DNA of 64,000 bases from Niastella yeongjuensis (GTDB taxonomy: Bacteria; Bacteroidota; Bacteroidia; Chitinophagales; Chitinophagaceae). Within the stretch, counting starts at the first letter, position 1, and every line of letters starts with the position of its first letter. The stretch spans positions 1-64,000 of the forward strand of contig NZ_FOCZ01000001.1 in NCBI RefSeq assembly GCF_900110245.1. The letters are read 5' to 3'. Below, piece after piece: positions 25,643-34,235 of this stretch. The notes under the pieces are model-generated. The model saw only the letters and a program-made list of their open reading frames with translations, was not told the DNA's origin and searched no databases. The position numbers and the translations under genes are program-made.

Positions 25643-26143
25643 TTAATTATTCGTCACAGCGTTTCTTTCGCACTCATTTATGATCGCATCGATCTTCTCT
25701 TTGGTCAGGTGCTCGCGGTAATGTTTGCCCAATTGCATCATGGGTGCGTACCCACAGGCGCCCAGGCACTCAACTGTTTTCAATGTGAACAACCCATCAG
25801 CGGTTGTTTCGCCAACCTTAATACCCAGTTTGTCTTTTATATATTCAATGATCTCGTCGCTGCCATTTATCATACAGGGACCGGTTTGGCAAACTTCAAA
25901 CACATATTTACCTACCGGTTTCAGGTTGTACATAGAATAAAACGTAGCTACTTCATACACCTCAATCGGTTCTAATTTGAGTAAGGAAGCCACATAATCC
26001 ATGGTTTCTGAACTCAACCAGCCACCAAATTCTTCCTGTGCAACATGCAATACGGGTATCAGGGCACTTTTTTGCTTTCCGGCAGGATAGCGTGCGATGA
26101 TCTCGTTTACTTTTTTTAATTTCTCGTCAGAAAATTGAGCCAT
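25643..26143 (-). CDS. nuoE: NADH-quinone oxidoreductase subunit E
   Basis: A 166-residue thioredoxin-fold subunit with a [2Fe-2S] cluster (N1a). Cysteines are in C-Q-T-G-P-C and C-L-G-A-C-G-Y-A-P. It acts next to NuoF in the NADH-oxidising module. Unusually, the preceding gene in the operon is not nuoD but an unrelated secreted-protein gene. Confidence 0.97.
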   Translation of the reverse strand: MAQFSDEKLKKVNEIIARYPAGKQKSALIPVLHVAQEEFGGWLSSETMDYVASLLKLEPIEVYEVATFYSMYNLKPVGKYVFEVCQTGPCMINGSDEIIEYIKDKLGIKVGETTADGLFTLKTVECLGACGYAPMMQLGKHYREHLTKEKIDAIINECERNAVTNN

Positions 26144-26163
26144 TTATTTAAAATTATCTCTTG

Positions 26164-26925
26164 TTAAAATGGATAGAATCCAATTCTGCACAACTCCCTA
26201 AGTAAAATCTGAAAAAACCTGATCTGATTATAATTGTCCATCGTGTTCCCATCAGAGGCTTTCACATTTATCTCCTTTCCATCGATGAGTTTCAGGGTTA
26301 CATCGCCAAATGAAAACCGCTCTCCTCTTGCTATTACGTTCTTATTAAGATCGTACAGAACAATACCCCTTATCAAAACGCCCTGTTTTGCGGGAGCCGT
26401 TGCATATCCCACCACGTTACTATTTACAACCAGCCGGCCATCCTCTGTAAAATAGTCGAATCTGGCAGCTGCCATTTTATAGTTAAACTCGTTCTGTTTG
26501 TGGTACTTCTCAGTAAGGTTTTCGGTATGGTTACCGACAAACCGTTCAAATGCCGTATCACAAATCTTTCCTTCGGGTGTAATCAGGTTATTCGCTAATA
26601 AAAAGCTGGCAATGTTCTTGCGATAATTCAGCCCTTTAATGATCTCTCCGGTATTTATTTCAACCACCTTTGCCGCTTTCCTGAATTCAAACTGCATCCA
26701 GTCAGAATCAAACTCCTTCTTAAAGTTGATGTGCAATACCGTGTCATTTGCAGTGCTTATCACCCAGAATTTAGGCCGTACGCTTGCATTGCCACCATAT
26801 TTGATTACATCTGCAATTGCATTGTTGTTATACGTAATGGCGCCGCTTTTATCAGAGCTTAACTGAGTATACCCATGTTGAACGATCAACAAAAAACAAA
26901 GAACTTTTACAAAGATCCTTTTCAT
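26164..26925 (-). CDS. Secreted protein of unknown function inside the nuo operon
   Basis: 253 residues with a clear signal peptide (M-K-R-I-F-V-K-V-L-C-F-L-L-I-V-Q-H-G-Y-T) and no other membrane segment. The mature protein looks rich in beta strands, with a K-Y-G-G-N-A-S-V segment and a C-terminal motif that includes the only two cysteines beyond the leader. I do not recognise the family. It lies between nuoD (80 bp) and nuoE (20 bp) on the same strand, so it is probably transcribed with them. A secreted product has no evident role in complex I, and the arrangement suggests a later insertion. Confidence 0.75.
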   Translation of the reverse strand: MKRIFVKVLCFLLIVQHGYTQLSSDKSGAITYNNNAIADVIKYGGNASVRPKFWVISTANDTVLHINFKKEFDSDWMQFEFRKAAKVVEINTGEIIKGLNYRKNIASFLLANNLITPEGKICDTAFERFVGNHTENLTEKYHKQNEFNYKMAAARFDYFTEDGRLVVNSNVVGYATAPAKQGVLIRGIVLYDLNKNVIARGERFSFGDVTLKLIDGKEINVKASDGNTMDNYNQIRFFQILLRELCRIGFYPF

Positions 26926-27005
26926 AGAATTGAATAGCTTTAAAATTGTAGTAAACAGGCAAATGATCGTCGATTACTTTTCCTTTACGTTGCCTGATTT
27001 TACTA

Positions 27006-28229
27006 CTAAGCATCCATTTCCCCTGCAATCAGGTTCAGGCTACTCATTACAATGATCGCATCACTGAGCATAGAACCTTTTGTCAGTTCTTCATATGCCT
27101 GGTAATATATAAAACACGGACGACGGAAGTGTAACCGGTAAGGGGTACGTCCACCATCGGTGATCAGGTAATAGCCTAATTCGCCGTTGCCGCCTTCAAC
27201 CGATTGGTATACTTCACCGGCAGGCATATCAATTTCACCCATGATGATCTTGAAGTGCCAGATCAGCGCTTCCATCTTCGTATATACATCTTTCTTCTCG
27301 GGCAGATAGTATTCCGGTACATCGGCGTGGAAAATCTCGGCATCTTTTCCTTTGAACTGGCTCAGCTTGCGCATTGCTTGCTCAATGATGCGGAGGGATT
27401 GCCACATTTCGCCGTTACGCACCAGGTAACGGTCGTAACAGTCGCCGGTGTTGCCAACAGGTATTTCAAATTCAAAATCTTCGTAGCTGCTGTAGGGAGT
27501 ATGCACCCGTACATCATAATCAACGCCTGCAGCGCGCAGGTTTGGCCCGGTGAAACCATAGTTCAGCGCTCTTTCGGCACTGATAGGTCCACAGCCAATG
27601 GTACGTTCCATGAAGATGCGGTTGCGGGTGAACAGGTTCTCGAACTCCTGTAATACTTTGGGGTATTCGGCCAGGAATTTTTCGATCTTCTCAAAAGCAG
27701 TATTGGAGAAGTTCCTTTCAAAACCGCCGATACGACCAATATTGGTAGTAAGGCGGGAACCACATATTTCCTCGTATATTTCGTAAATAAGTTCGCGGTA
27801 TTGCATCACGTACAAAAAGCCAGTATATGCACCCGTATCAACACCTACAATTGAGTTGCAAATGAGGTGATCGGATATACGTGCCAGTTCCATGATGATG
27901 ATGCGCAGGTAATCGACCCGTTTGGGAGTTTTAACACCCAGCAATTTCTCGCAGGTCAGGTGCCAGCCCATGTTGTTGATGGGAGCTGAACAATAGTTTA
28001 ACCGGTCGGTAAGCGGGGTGATCTGATAAAGCGGTCTGCGCTCGGCAATCTTTTCAAACGCACGGTGAATATAACCTACGGTTTGTTCGGCTGAGATGAT
28101 GCGTTCGCCATCCAGTTCAAGGATATTTTGGAATACACCATGGGTAGCCGGATGTGTAGGCCCCAGATTCAGGGTTGTGGTCTGCTTCTCGATGGAGCCT
28201 TCGGGTAATTTTATATGATGATCGCTCAT
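27006..28229 (-). CDS. nuoD: NADH-quinone oxidoreductase subunit D
   Basis: A 407-residue, 49-kDa-type subunit related to the large subunit of NiFe hydrogenases; it lines the quinone site. Signatures are N-L-G-P-T-H-P-A-T-H-G-V near residue 20 and the C-terminal D-A-I-I-V-M-S-S-L-N-L-I-A-G-E-M-D. nuoC and nuoD are separate genes here, unlike the fused enterobacterial nuoCD. Confidence 0.98.
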   Translation of the reverse strand: MSDHHIKLPEGSIEKQTTTLNLGPTHPATHGVFQNILELDGERIISAEQTVGYIHRAFEKIAERRPLYQITPLTDRLNYCSAPINNMGWHLTCEKLLGVKTPKRVDYLRIIIMELARISDHLICNSIVGVDTGAYTGFLYVMQYRELIYEIYEEICGSRLTTNIGRIGGFERNFSNTAFEKIEKFLAEYPKVLQEFENLFTRNRIFMERTIGCGPISAERALNYGFTGPNLRAAGVDYDVRVHTPYSSYEDFEFEIPVGNTGDCYDRYLVRNGEMWQSLRIIEQAMRKLSQFKGKDAEIFHADVPEYYLPEKKDVYTKMEALIWHFKIIMGEIDMPAGEVYQSVEGGNGELGYYLITDGGRTPYRLHFRRPCFIYYQAYEELTKGSMLSDAIIVMSSLNLIAGEMDA

Positions 28230-28245
28230 AAATTAAATTCGATAA

Positions 28246-28749
28246 TTAACGTCCAAACATATCGTCATCCTTATCAACACGGGTTTGCTCTTCTAACGGA
28301 AATTCCTTACGCATGGGGAAATAATCCATTTCATCCACATTCAGGATCCGTTTCAGGTTAGGATGGCCTATAAAGTTTACGCCGTAAAAATCATAGGTTT
28401 CCCTTTCCATCCAGTTAGCCGCAGAAAACAACGCAGTAGCGCTGAAAACATCAGGCGTTTGAATATCCGTAAACACTTTAAACCGAATGCGCACATTTTC
28501 AGTAAGGCTATGCAGGTGATATACTACCGCCAGCTCACGTCCTTTGTTATCGGGATAGTGAACAGCCTGCAAGTCGGTCATAAACCGGAAAGCCAGTGCA
28601 TCCTCATCGAATAAGAACTGAAGCACTTTCAGATTGAGGTCTTTGGGCGCTTCGAAAGTGAGCATGCCATAGGGCTCCTGAAAGTTCTGAACCTGATCGC
28701 CAAACTTTTCAGTTAACCGCTGTTTGATATATTCGTTCGTTAAAGCCAT
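28246..28749 (-). CDS. nuoC: NADH-quinone oxidoreductase subunit C
   Basis: A 167-residue, 30-kDa-type peripheral-arm subunit that supports NuoD. The family signature E-R-E-T-Y-D-F-Y-G-V-N-F-x-G-H-P-N-L-K-R is near residues 114-133. It has no cofactor. It starts 6 bp after nuoB stops and ends 16 bp before nuoD. Confidence 0.98.
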   Translation of the reverse strand: MALTNEYIKQRLTEKFGDQVQNFQEPYGMLTFEAPKDLNLKVLQFLFDEDALAFRFMTDLQAVHYPDNKGRELAVVYHLHSLTENVRIRFKVFTDIQTPDVFSATALFSAANWMERETYDFYGVNFIGHPNLKRILNVDEMDYFPMRKEFPLEEQTRVDKDDDMFGR

Positions 28750-28755
28750 GTCTGT

Positions 28756-29334
28756 TTATTGAATGCCGTAGCTCTCCATTAATTGTTTATACTTATCGCT
28801 ATTACGTCTGCGTAAGCTTTCCTTGCCTATGAGGTCCTGCACTTTCAGGATACCATCGATAACTGCTTCCGGCCGGGGCGGGCAACCAGGTATGTATACA
28901 TCCACAGGAATGATCTGGTCAATACCTTGCAAAACGCTGTAGGTATCGAAGATGCCGCCACTGCTGGCGCAGGCACCCATGGCCAGCACCCAACGGGGTT
29001 CTGCCATCTGCAAATATACCTGTTTTACAACGGGGGCCATTTTTTTAGCAATGGTACCCATCACCATCAACAGATCGCACTGACGGGGAGAAAACCCCAC
29101 ACGCTCTGAACCAAAGCGGGCCAGGTCATAGTGCGAACCCATAGTAGCCATAAATTCAATTCCACAACAGGAAGTAGCAAAAGGTAAAGGCCAGATAGAG
29201 TTCTTACGGGCCAGGCCAACCACCTGGTCGAGCTTGGTGCCATAGAAACCCTCGCCCATATACCCCTCAGGACCTTCCTTAACCAGTTTCACATCGGTTT
29301 GACCGTAAATATTATATTGAACAGGACGTGCCAT
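28756..29334 (-). CDS. nuoB: NADH-quinone oxidoreductase subunit B
   Basis: A 192-residue subunit carrying cluster N2, the last [4Fe-4S] before quinone. The tandem cysteines (T-S-C-C-G-I-E-F), M-G-A-C-A-S-S-G-G, and P-G-C-P-P-R-P-E-A are all present. It lies 136 bp from nuoA, a gap that holds an inverted repeat (GAAAATTAGC/GCTAATTTTC). Confidence 0.98.
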   Translation of the reverse strand: MARPVQYNIYGQTDVKLVKEGPEGYMGEGFYGTKLDQVVGLARKNSIWPLPFATSCCGIEFMATMGSHYDLARFGSERVGFSPRQCDLLMVMGTIAKKMAPVVKQVYLQMAEPRWVLAMGACASSGGIFDTYSVLQGIDQIIPVDVYIPGCPPRPEAVIDGILKVQDLIGKESLRRRNSDKYKQLMESYGIQ

Positions 29335-29470
29335 AATTAAAATTTGAAAATTAGCTAATTAGCAAATGTGTAAGCGTTTTCTTTCTGTAATAACAACTAA
29401 CGATTGTTTAGGTTGCCTTTTACCGGAATGAAAAAACTCCTCAGTTGCTAATTTTCACATTCACATGGGT

Positions 29471-29884
29471 TTAATCTTCCCACTTTAACGCTCCTTTCTT
29501 GATAATGTATATAAAGCCACACAGAAAAAATGCAATGAACATCAATACTGCGCCAAAGCCACTCCATCCCAAAGCTTTAAAATTTACTGCGTAGGGATAG
29601 AAAAAGATCACTTCCACATCGAACAGCACAAATAAGATCGCCACCAGGAAGTATTTAATGGCCATGGGCTGACGGGCATCACCATGACTTTTAATACCAC
29701 TGGCAAAAGTTTCCAGCTTATCGGAGGTATTACGTTTGGGCCCCAGCCAGTGGGTCACCCCCATCATACCAGCAACAAAGATGATTGCGAAAATTAATTG
29801 AATAGCAATAGGAAGATACCAGAAGGAACTGTCGGGATCGTGGGTAACGGCGGTATTGGAGACTTGTAACAGGTACATATTCAT
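29471..29884 (-). CDS. nuoA: NADH-quinone oxidoreductase subunit A
   Basis: A 137-residue, three-helix membrane subunit. The family core is visible: K-Y-F-L-V-A-I-L-F-V-L-F-D-V-E-V-I-F-F-Y. It is the first gene of the nuo operon, and a full -33/-7 promoter lies 20 nt before its ATG. The operon runs 14 kb leftwards from here without an evident internal terminator. Confidence 0.97.
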   Translation of the reverse strand: MNMYLLQVSNTAVTHDPDSSFWYLPIAIQLIFAIIFVAGMMGVTHWLGPKRNTSDKLETFASGIKSHGDARQPMAIKYFLVAILFVLFDVEVIFFYPYAVNFKALGWSGFGAVLMFIAFFLCGFIYIIKKGALKWED

Positions 29885-29904
29885 AACCCGTTTTGGTTTA
29901 GGCG

Positions 29905-29934
29905 CAAAAATAAGACAGGGTTTTATATTTTCAA
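29905..29934 (-). promoter_or_regulatory. Bacteroidota promoter of the nuo operon
   Basis: On the minus strand TTG (29932-29934), a 19-bp spacer and TATTTTTG (29905-29912) match the -33 TTG / -7 TAnnTTTG pattern of the Bacteroidota primary sigma factor. The box ends 20 nt before the nuoA ATG. Confidence 0.75.
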
Positions 29935-29958
29935 CTTTATCATGGATTAAAATAAAAA

Positions 29959-29986
29959 TCCCCTGCCAAATTTTATTGACAGGGGA
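29959..29986 (-). terminator. Intrinsic terminator after the TPR gene
   Basis: TCCCCTG and CAGGGGA form a 7-bp stem around a 14-nt AT-rich loop; the minus strand continues into TTTTTATTTT. It lies 45 bp past the TPR stop codon, directly before the nuo promoter. Confidence 0.75.
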
Positions 29987-30030
29987 CTGAATATGATGCG
30001 TTTACTTGTTTGTTTACGGTTTGTTAACCG

Positions 30031-31722
30031 TTATTTTTTGGCCGCTGCGCCAGATTTGCTGGTTGTAGTGCCGGTACCTGACTTTTTGGGTGCAGGGGCA
30101 GCTGCAGGTTTTGTACTGGCTTTTTGCAAAATAGGCTTCACCTGGTTTGCAAATGCATTGGTTGGCTCAATCGCCAGAATGCGGTCAATATAGCTTAAAG
30201 CCGTTTTGGGGTCTTTTTTAACGTCATTATAATATGAAGTCAAAGCAGCCAAAGCGCCTATTGCCTGTGTTTTATATTTGGTAGAATCAAGCTTCATAGC
30301 CATTTCCGCCAGCTTTTCCTGTGCAGGTGCAAATTTATCGTTCTGCATGGTAGTGTCCTCGGCCTGGATAGCTCTGGCGCACCACAGATAACCATAGATC
30401 TGGTCGGGATATTTGCCCTGATAAACATTACAGAAAAGGCTGTCGGCAGTAGTATAATTACCAGCCTGATAGTGGGCCATACCCCAGTTGTAAAGGTCGG
30501 TTTGGGTTGGATTGGCTTTCAGGTTGTAAGCCACACCCAGCCAGTTGGCTTCCTGTTTACGGTCGCCTAGTTTTTTAGCAAGTGCAGCCGCTTTATTGAT
30601 GTATTTTACTTTATTGTCTACAACTGTGTCTTTATCAACCGCTTTTTGCAGGTTTACAAAAGCCTGGGGTTCCTGGCCGGCAGTTTGCAGGTTCAGGTTT
30701 GCCAGCTCTTCGTAGTCGGCAGACACCACATCATCCGGGTTTTGTTTAGCGAAGTAATCAGCCATGTATTGATTCGCGCAGGAAAGGTCCTTCAGCGTAT
30801 CGCAAGCGTAAGCCACTTGTTTATACATACGGGGAGCCACCTTATCGCCATACTGGGTGATCAGGCTTTTTGATTTATCTCTTGCTTCAGCAAATTTACC
30901 AGATGCAAACAGGAAGTCGGTTTTAGTATACTCCAGTTCAGGTCCCTGATCAGTATTGGAAGCAAAGCTTTCCAGGTAAGGAGCTGCTTTATTTACATCT
31001 TTAAAGTACCAGTAGTAGAATAATTCATAATAAGTAGGCGCATAAGCTGCATCGAGCTTTAAAGCGTCATCAAAGTTCTGCAGGAAAAGTTCGGTATTCT
31101 TTTGGGTCAGGTAAATTTTACCGATCTTATGTTTGGCTGCAGCCATTTTAGGATCGAGACCGAGTGCTTTGTTGTAAGACTGAATGGCATTTCCACCATC
31201 AATCAATTTACGATAAGCGTCACCCATAATGATATAGGTCTCGGCACTGGTAAAGCCTTTTACCTGAGTAGCCTGGTTCAGCTTCTCAACGGCATAGGTA
31301 GCATCACCCGCTTTGGCATCAACGTTTGCACGGCCAATGGCGTTAAAAACCTCTACATCTTTTCCTTTAGTTAAAGAGATGGCAGTTTCAAAACGCTGGC
31401 GGGCGTCGTTGGCTTTGCCTTCACGCAATTCCATTTCACCCATACCTACCAGAATAAGGGGAGCATTACCATTTGTTTGCAGCGCTTTTTGATACAGATT
31501 CTTAGCTGCTACTGAGTCTTTTTGCTCAAGCATGGTTTGTCCCAACCAGTATGTTGCGTCGATATTATTCGGATTCGCAGCCAGTACTTTTTCAAAATTT
31601 TCTCTGGCGCTTTTGTACCGTTCGTAATATAAGAACTTCCGCCCCTGTTCCACACTCTGGGCAAATAGCACGTTGCTACCCAGTACAACCATGGTTACAA
31701 AACTGATGAATCGCTTGCTCAT
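30031..31722 (-). CDS. Secreted tetratricopeptide-repeat protein
   Basis: 563 residues beginning with a signal peptide (F-V-T-M-V-V-L-G-S-N-V-L-F-A). The body is a series of TPR-like helix pairs, for example A-T-Y-W-L-G-Q-T-M-L-E near residue 57 and A-I-Q-S-Y-N-K-A-L-G-L-D-P near 180. The C-terminus is a low-complexity Ala/Lys/Ser/Thr/Gly tail. TPR proteins serve as scaffolds. In Bacteroidota a TPR gene is often found with a PstS-like gene and tonB/exbD, so a role with the TonB system at 5.9-11 kb is possible. It lies 76 bp downstream of the PstS-like gene, same strand. Confidence 0.85.
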   Translation of the reverse strand: MSKRFISFVTMVVLGSNVLFAQSVEQGRKFLYYERYKSARENFEKVLAANPNNIDATYWLGQTMLEQKDSVAAKNLYQKALQTNGNAPLILVGMGEMELREGKANDARQRFETAISLTKGKDVEVFNAIGRANVDAKAGDATYAVEKLNQATQVKGFTSAETYIIMGDAYRKLIDGGNAIQSYNKALGLDPKMAAAKHKIGKIYLTQKNTELFLQNFDDALKLDAAYAPTYYELFYYWYFKDVNKAAPYLESFASNTDQGPELEYTKTDFLFASGKFAEARDKSKSLITQYGDKVAPRMYKQVAYACDTLKDLSCANQYMADYFAKQNPDDVVSADYEELANLNLQTAGQEPQAFVNLQKAVDKDTVVDNKVKYINKAAALAKKLGDRKQEANWLGVAYNLKANPTQTDLYNWGMAHYQAGNYTTADSLFCNVYQGKYPDQIYGYLWCARAIQAEDTTMQNDKFAPAQEKLAEMAMKLDSTKYKTQAIGALAALTSYYNDVKKDPKTALSYIDRILAIEPTNAFANQVKPILQKASTKPAAAPAPKKSGTGTTTSKSGAAAKK

Positions 31723-31798
31723 TGTAAGTCGCTATTTTTTTAGTGTTTTGAAATTTGAATAAATCACAACTAATGTATTAGGAATCCGTGAATTAGTT

Positions 31799-32731
31799 TT
31801 AATTACTGATTTGCACATTTCTTGACTCCAGATGCATTCTCGCAGGCAATAAATATGCCCGATTAAATATTTTCTGTCCTTTTTCGTAGATAAGAAAGTT
31901 TGCAAATCCGTTGCCAACCCCATCAAAATTTTCCTTTAAAATATAATACAGGGGTCTGATCATCGGGTAAATGTCATATGCTATATTATATTGAACCGGA
32001 GTAACATAGGTACCATCCCGCGCCTCGATTTTAGCAATTTTCACCTTTTTCAGAAAACTCCGCTGGGTGGTATCATCTTTATTTCCAATCCAGCTTACGC
32101 CCAGTAAACCGATAGCGTCCTGATTTTTAGAAATATAGTCGATTACTCCCTGGGTGTTTGGCGCCGCCACGATATTGTCTGTCAGCGGTTGTCCCTTGAG
32201 CAGGGAATCTACCACATACCGAACGGTGCTGGTAGCGGTTTTCCCATCCAGCAACATTTTGTATTTAAAATTGCTGGTGTGTTTTGCAATCGACCGGATG
32301 TCCTGCATGGTGAACATGGTATCCTTAACCTCGTTGTTTACGATCACCGCAATGCCGTCAAAAGCAAGCGGACCGAAAGCGGGTTTGAATTGTAACTTAT
32401 TGGTAAGTGTAGTTTCTTCAGCTTCACTTAGCGGCCTTGTTACAATAACCATACGAATGCTGTCAACATTCAGATCACGCAGGCATTCCGCCTCCGGTTT
32501 GTATTGTACCACAATGTGTGCTTCGGGATGTTGCGATTCAAATACTTCGATCTGAGAGTCGATCACCGGTTTAAAACTTTCATCCACACTAATGTGGATA
32601 GTACCACTGGTTGTAGTTTCCTGGGCTTTGTTGGGGCCTGTACCAGAATTACATGCGGTTAATAACAAGTTAATTCCAACGAACCCTACCAATCCCTGGA
32701 ATACCTTTCTAGCTTGCCCTATCCTTTTCAT
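31799..32731 (-). CDS. PstS-like substrate-binding lipoprotein
   Basis: A 310-residue periplasmic binding protein of the PstS type. A lipobox (L-L-L-T-A-C) ends the signal sequence near residue 27. The fold starts at G-T-I-H-I-S-V-D-E-S-F, and phosphate-binding-type segments follow (V-T-R-P-L-S-E-A-E; G-L-L-G-V-S-W-I-G). No pstCAB permease or ATPase genes are nearby. Such orphan PstS-like proteins, followed by TPR genes, are associated with TonB/ExbD clusters in this phylum; phosphate binding is therefore only a possibility. Confidence 0.85.
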   Translation of the reverse strand: MKRIGQARKVFQGLVGFVGINLLLTACNSGTGPNKAQETTTSGTIHISVDESFKPVIDSQIEVFESQHPEAHIVVQYKPEAECLRDLNVDSIRMVIVTRPLSEAEETTLTNKLQFKPAFGPLAFDGIAVIVNNEVKDTMFTMQDIRSIAKHTSNFKYKMLLDGKTATSTVRYVVDSLLKGQPLTDNIVAAPNTQGVIDYISKNQDAIGLLGVSWIGNKDDTTQRSFLKKVKIAKIEARDGTYVTPVQYNIAYDIYPMIRPLYYILKENFDGVGNGFANFLIYEKGQKIFNRAYLLPARMHLESRNVQISN

Positions 32732-32879
32732 CTTTGTACCTTCTTAGTTTATCAAAGCCTGGAGAAACGGCATTAAACCCATGTTGTTTAATGAAAATTT
32801 AATACAGTTCCTACCAGTAAAGTTTGCCAATTTCCATTTAACTACCGCTGTCGTTGATAACCAGCGTTAGTTAAAAATT

Positions 32880-33113
32880 TTACCGGTAATAGTTTCTTCT
32901 TACGCCCCGGTAAATCCTGAACCCGCCATACAATAAACATATGCCGCCGAAAACGTAGTTGAATGGTGCAGAGAAAACAGCGTCCAGTCCTACTTTGCTT
33001 GCAAAGACCATCAACAAACCCATACCCGTGTAAATGATCCCCATACCAAGATCCATTATGGATCGTCTGTTTACATAAGCTCTTTGCTTTTTTTCATCAA
33101 TATCCTCTGCCAT
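32880..33113 (-). CDS. Small two-helix membrane protein
   Basis: 77 residues with a charged cytoplasmic start, two hydrophobic segments (about 22-40, I-I-Y-T-G-M-G-L-L-M-V-F-A, and 49-65, F-N-Y-V-F-G-G-I-C-L-L-Y-G-G), and a basic aromatic end (R-R-N-Y-Y-R). The function is unknown. It is 148 bp upstream of the PstS-like gene on the same strand and may share its transcript and its membrane-energisation context. Confidence 0.7.
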   Translation of the reverse strand: MAEDIDEKKQRAYVNRRSIMDLGMGIIYTGMGLLMVFASKVGLDAVFSAPFNYVFGGICLLYGGFRIYRGVRRNYYR

Positions 33114-33413
33114 TTGTACATATTTAGGGTCCGGGCAAGATAAGAAATAATCATGTTACGAAAATCCCGGTATTCATGACTTTATTCAAAAAATTAAAAT
33201 CTTCCGCAGGTTTTTGCTCTATTGATAACTATTTGAGTTTTAAGGACGAATACGCAAAACAAAAACCTGTGCAGTTGATAATGAGATGCAAAATGGAGTG
33301 GTTTCCATAAATACAGGGGGGAAGTATCCCCTATTCGACAAAAATTCGCAATATTACTATATTTGAATAGCTTTAGATTGCATAAAAGTGGTCAAAAACA
33401 TAGAGTTATAGGT
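33114..33413. other. Divergent intergenic stretch without recognised elements
   Basis: AT-rich, about 300 bp, between the small membrane protein (left) and the antitoxin-like gene (right). I see no tRNA, terminator or clear promoter box. Confidence 0.5.
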
Positions 33414-33608
33414 ATGAATGAAGTACTTCACCTTATGATAAAACATGAATATGCTGCTTCTTTGATCCAACATCTCAAGAAGGAAAATGCGGTTGAGATA
33501 ATTGATGAGGATAAGCCTGAAATTCCTGAATGGCAGAAAGAAGCCGTTCGTAAAACATTGGAGCAAGTGCAGCAGGACCCATCTTTACTGCAACCGTGGT
33601 TATCCTGA
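33414..33608 (+). CDS. Small antitoxin-like protein, no toxin partner seen
   Basis: From the ATG at 33414 the protein has 64 residues; an earlier in-frame ATG at 33363 would give 81. The C-terminal half (E-I-P-E-W-Q-K-E-A-V-R-K-T-L, then D-P-S-L-L-Q-P-W) resembles the toxin-wrapping tail of small Bacteroidota antitoxins found before RelE/ParE toxins. The N-terminal half is a charged helix. No RelE-like gene follows; the next gene is a tyrosine phosphatase 126 bp away. It could be an orphan antitoxin or a remnant. Confidence 0.5.
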   Translation: MNEVLHLMIKHEYAASLIQHLKKENAVEIIDEDKPEIPEWQKEAVRKTLEQVQQDPSLLQPWLS

Positions 33609-33720
33609 GAGTTTTTAATACCTATCAAAAACCAGTTGTTTAAGAAATTAATCTCCTCGTCTTCTCTTTCCTTAGGCTTCTGACAGTCAAAGCTCTCTCC
33701 CCAAACCAGAAACTATCAGT

Positions 33721-33728
33721 TATCTTTG
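33721..33728 (+). promoter_or_regulatory. -7 box directly before the phosphatase start
   Basis: TATCTTTG fits TAnnTTTG and ends 6 nt before the ATG at 33735, so transcription should begin at or next to the start codon. Confidence 0.5.
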
Positions 33729-33734
33729 CCGGCT

Positions 33735-34202
33735 ATGAAAATTTTAATGGTTTGCCTTGGTAATATTTGCAGAAGCCCGCTGGCTGAAGGCATTCTGCAA
33801 CACAAAGTGCAACAGGAAGGATTGTCATGGACCATCGACAGTGCCGGCACCAACGGCTATCATGTTGGCGAGGAACCACATCACCTTTCGCAAAAAGTAG
33901 CCTTATTACATGGTATCGACATCAGCCATCAACGCGCACGCCGGTTCACCGCCGCCGACTTTATACAGTTCGACAAAATATACGCCATGGCCGAAGATGT
34001 ACTGGCAGCAATGCAGCGCATTGCCCGGAAGGATTTTGATGCTGCCAAAGTAGAACTGTTGATGAACGAACTGTACCCCGGCAAAAACATGGACGTGCCC
34101 GATCCCTGGTATGGTACCGAACCCGGCTATCACGAAGTGTACACCATGATCGATAAAGCAAGCGACAAAATCATTGAGAAATATCGCGTATCCAACATTT
34201 AA
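33735..34202 (+). CDS. Low-molecular-weight protein tyrosine phosphatase
   Basis: 155 residues from ATG 33735. The P-loop C-L-G-N-I-C-R-S is at residues 7-14, holding nucleophile C7 and R13. The general-acid aspartate is in V-P-D-P-W-Y-G near residue 122. The family removes phosphate from tyrosine (or arginine) residues; in bacteria it often regulates polysaccharide export, but no tyrosine kinase gene is nearby. The track-like TTG at 33726 is part of the -7 promoter box and is not a likely start. hisS follows 33 bp on. Confidence 0.93.
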   Translation: MKILMVCLGNICRSPLAEGILQHKVQQEGLSWTIDSAGTNGYHVGEEPHHLSQKVALLHGIDISHQRARRFTAADFIQFDKIYAMAEDVLAAMQRIARKDFDAAKVELLMNELYPGKNMDVPDPWYGTEPGYHEVYTMIDKASDKIIEKYRVSNI

Positions 34203-34235
34203 AAATTACGAGACCAAAAATTCAGCAACTATAAA

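Noticed and set aside
31799-32731. Complete phosphate ABC transporter
   Set aside because: Only the PstS-like binding protein is present; no pstC, pstA, pstB or phoU genes lie nearby.
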